A stretch of DNA of 24,176 nucleotides from Desulfosudis sp034189195 (GTDB lineage Bacteria; Desulfobacterota; Desulfobacteria; Desulfobacterales; Desulfosudaceae), in assembly GCA_034189195.1 (NCBI GenBank), contig JAXHVI010000249.1:1-24176 (forward strand). Direction: 5' to 3'. The translations under genes were made by a program, and so were the position numbers. Shown piece by piece: positions 22,246 through 24,176 of this stretch. Under the pieces are notes generated by a model, which saw only the letters and a program-made list of their open reading frames with translations, was not told the DNA's origin and ran no database searches. How positions within the stretch are numbered: position 1 is the stretch's first letter; every line of letters begins with the position of its first letter.

Positions 22246-24176
22246 TTACCCCAGCCATCGCCAGTATCCGAAAAACACCCATATCCACAGTACGGCCATA
22301 CTTAAAAGAAAAACCGCGCCGCCATGGATAAAAAAGTCCTTCATAGTGACCAGCTGTTCCCCGGTTTCCGGGTCTCTGGCCAGGCTGTATACAATGGCGT
22401 TGTTGGGCGTGCCGATGATCATCATGTGGGCGAACGAGGAGGCAAACGCAGTTGCCAGGCCGACCATGATAGGCGAGGTGCCGGACAGCGTGGCCATGGG
22501 CACGGTAATGGGCCCCACCGCCGCCACTGTGGCGCCGTCGCTCATGAAGTTGGTCAGAATGCCCGTGATCAGGCTGGTGGAAATACAGAGGCCGTTGCCG
22601 CTTCGCAGAAAATCGGGCAGGATCGACACAAAGGAGTTGGCCAGCCACAGGGCCCCACCGGTCACCGCCAGGCCGTAGCCCATGGCGCTGGCCGCCGCGT
22701 AAAGCGCCACCACGTCCAGGTGAATACCATTGATGTCCTTCCAGGTGAGAATGCCAAGAATATTGAGCAGCACCAGGCAGAGGATAACCGGTCCGCCCAT
22801 GCCCAGCTTGTCGGACATGGTAACCCACAAAAAGATGACAAGAATCAGAATGGCTGCCGCCTTGTACTCATCGGCCGTCATTTTTCCTATTTTTTCCGCC
22901 TCCCGTTTCACCGCCGCCGCCACGTTGACGGACTGGGTCCTGATGCCCCTGCGGACCACCAGGAGAAAATAACCGGCAATGACCAGGGCCATCACCGGGA
23001 CAAAGGGCAGGCCCATCTTGACCCACTGGCCAAAGGACAGGCTGATGCCGTAGTCGGAAAAAATGCCCAGCATCACGGCGTTCCGCCCACCGGCCGCCGG
23101 GGAGCCCGGCCCGCCGATGTTCGCGGTGAAAGTAAGCATCAGCATGAACATGACCACCAGGCTTTTGTCCTGTTTGACGCCGGCGGCCTTAATGGCGCCC
23201 ATGTACACCAGCATGAGAATCGGGGCGATAAAGGCCACCAGAGCGTGCTCGGAGAGAAACGACGCGGTAACGGCCAAAAGCGGCGCGAAAATCAGCGCGA
23301 ACTTGGTCAGGTTGGTACTGGTGCCCAGCAGCAGAATGCCGATTCTGCGGTCCAGCCCGGTTTTACCGATGGCCGCGGCAAAGGCCAGCACCCCGAAAAT
23401 AAAAATCACCGAGTCCTTTGCATAGGCCTTTGCCACGTCGTCGGGTTTGAGTATCCCGAAAAAAAACATCAACGTGCCCACCAGAAGGGCCGTGATGCCG
23501 ATGGGCACCGCGCCGGTGGCCCAGAACAGAGCCGCCACCACCAGGACCCCCACCATGACCTTTGCCTTGAAAGCGATTTTTTCGACATCCGGCAGCGTGT
23601 TGACCGTCTTTCCGTCCGGCGTGACGGTTTTTTCATACAGCCCGGCCTTGGCGGTATAGTACTCGACAATGGTCTGGCCGGTCTTCATCTTGCGGTAATC
23701 GGAATACCCGTTGATTTCCTCGCCCATCACCCCGGTTTTCTGGGCGGTGAGAAACCTATTCAGCGTATCCGGCGTGGGCATGAAGGCAAGCCCCAGAAAC
23801 AGCAAAACGCCCAGCAGAATAATGCCGGGCCGCGCGTTCTGGACCCCCATCAACCAGGCTTTCAGGCTGTTTCGCTTGACGTCCGGAATCTCGTGCCGGG
23901 CCAGGGCATAGGTCCGTTCCTCACCGGCCAGCTTGATCATGCTGATCAGCTGGTTCAAATCGCAGGGTTTTTCAAGATAGCAGAAGACGTCGTGTTTTCC
24001 CGTCACCCGGGCCGACTCGATATTGCCATAGGCCGTATGCATGATGACCTGCACCTCCGGCCGAATCTTTTTTAGTTCCTTTAAGGTCTGGATGCCGTCC
24101 ATGTGGGGCATCTTCTGGTCCAGGAGAACCACCTCCGGGTTCTTGTGCCGCACAATCTTGATGGCATCTTCACCGT
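22246..24176 (-). CDS. Receiver domain fused to SLC13-type anion permease, 5' end outside window
   Basis: The frame is open through the right edge; a GTG at 24153 is internal to the receiver domain. Counting from there, 1-85 is the C-terminal part of a receiver: acceptor Asp12 in LLDQKMPHMDG, the switch Thr in MHTAYGN, and Lys62 in LEKPCD. After a linker of about 30 residues comes a first membrane helix (about 108-125), an extracytoplasmic segment of roughly 75 residues, and a polytopic SLC13/DASS-like permease. The permease shows TFTANIGGPGSPAAGG, NFMSDGATVAAVGPITVPMA and GTPNNAIVYS, matching the corresponding regions of permease 9085. Translation is continuous, with no ribosome site before possible internal Met codons, so this is a true fusion. 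Phosphorylation of the receiver could gate transport (inference). Substrate unknown. Confidence 0.9.
   Translation of the reverse strand, partial: GEDAIKIVRHKNPEVVLLDQKMPHMDGIQTLKELKKIRPEVQVIMHTAYGNIESARVTGKHDVFCYLEKPCDLNQLISMIKLAGEERTYALARHEIPDVKRNSLKAWLMGVQNARPGIILLGVLLFLGLAFMPTPDTLNRFLTAQKTGVMGEEINGYSDYRKMKTGQTIVEYYTAKAGLYEKTVTPDGKTVNTLPDVEKIAFKAKVMVGVLVVAALFWATGAVPIGITALLVGTLMFFFGILKPDDVAKAYAKDSVIFIFGVLAFAAAIGKTGLDRRIGILLLGTSTNLTKFALIFAPLLAVTASFLSEHALVAFIAPILMLVYMGAIKAAGVKQDKSLVVMFMLMLTFTANIGGPGSPAAGGRNAVMLGIFSDYGISLSFGQWVKMGLPFVPVMALVIAGYFLLVVRRGIRTQSVNVAAAVKREAEKIGKMTADEYKAAAILILVIFLWVTMSDKLGMGGPVILCLVLLNILGILTWKDINGIHLDVVALYAAASAMGYGLAVTGGALWLANSFVSILPDFLRSGNGLCISTSLITGILTNFMSDGATVAAVGPITVPMATLSGTSPIMVGLATAFASSFAHMMIIGTPNNAIVYSLARDPETGEQLVTMKDFFIHGGAVFLLSMAVLWIWVFFGYWRWLG

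Noticed and set aside
22324..24075. Long open frame (583 codons) on the plus strand
   Set aside because: Antisense to the receiver-permease fusion. The composition is dominated by His, Gln, Arg and Gly, typical of the reverse complement of hydrophobic membrane-protein codons.

Overview
The window is a dense signalling and transport locus, GC-rich by eye and almost entirely coding (no gap exceeds about 250 bases). The gene families (single-domain receiver proteins, Cache histidine kinases without HAMP, SLC13 and TauE/SafE anion transporters, APS kinase, CHASE2 Ser/Thr kinase, NtrC-type activator) resemble those of a sulfate-reducing Desulfobacterota (old Deltaproteobacteria). This assignment is inference from gene content; no taxonomic marker is present.

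Left part, plus strand (1-6169): a compact operon of a CHASE2 Ser/Thr protein kinase (5' end cut by the window), a PP2C phosphatase, a membrane histidine kinase of the NtrB type and a sigma-54 activator of the NtrC type. It couples Ser/Thr phosphorylation with two-component signalling.

Right part, minus strand (24176 down to 6205), in order of transcription: a receiver domain fused to an SLC13-type permease (5' end cut); receiver 21703; Cache histidine kinase 20012; receiver 19487; an intrinsic terminator; receivers 18816 and 18329; a TauE/SafE permease; a two-helix membrane protein; a PEP-synthase-like protein with an unfamiliar C-terminal half; then a sigma-70-type promoter followed by a second run: Cache histidine kinase 11670, receivers 11165 and 10709, a second SLC13 permease, a soluble receiver-histidine kinase hybrid, receivers 7401 and 6868, and APS kinase CysC, which converges on the plus-strand operon.

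The most striking theme is eleven receiver domains in 24 kb. Eight are stand-alone proteins without a DNA-binding output, and they sit directly beside anion transporters. In two places a pair of receivers precedes a transporter gene (SLC13 or TauE), and in a third a receiver is fused in frame to an SLC13 permease. The simplest reading, which is inference, is a phosphorelay whose receivers act on membrane transporters at the protein level, with CysC and TauE pointing to sulfur oxyanions or related anions as cargo. Other points are a 30-base hairpin repeat present twice after signalling genes, a Fur-like operator before receiver 19487, a G-rich 5' leader directly after the internal promoter, and a long stem-loop before the PEP-synthase-like gene.
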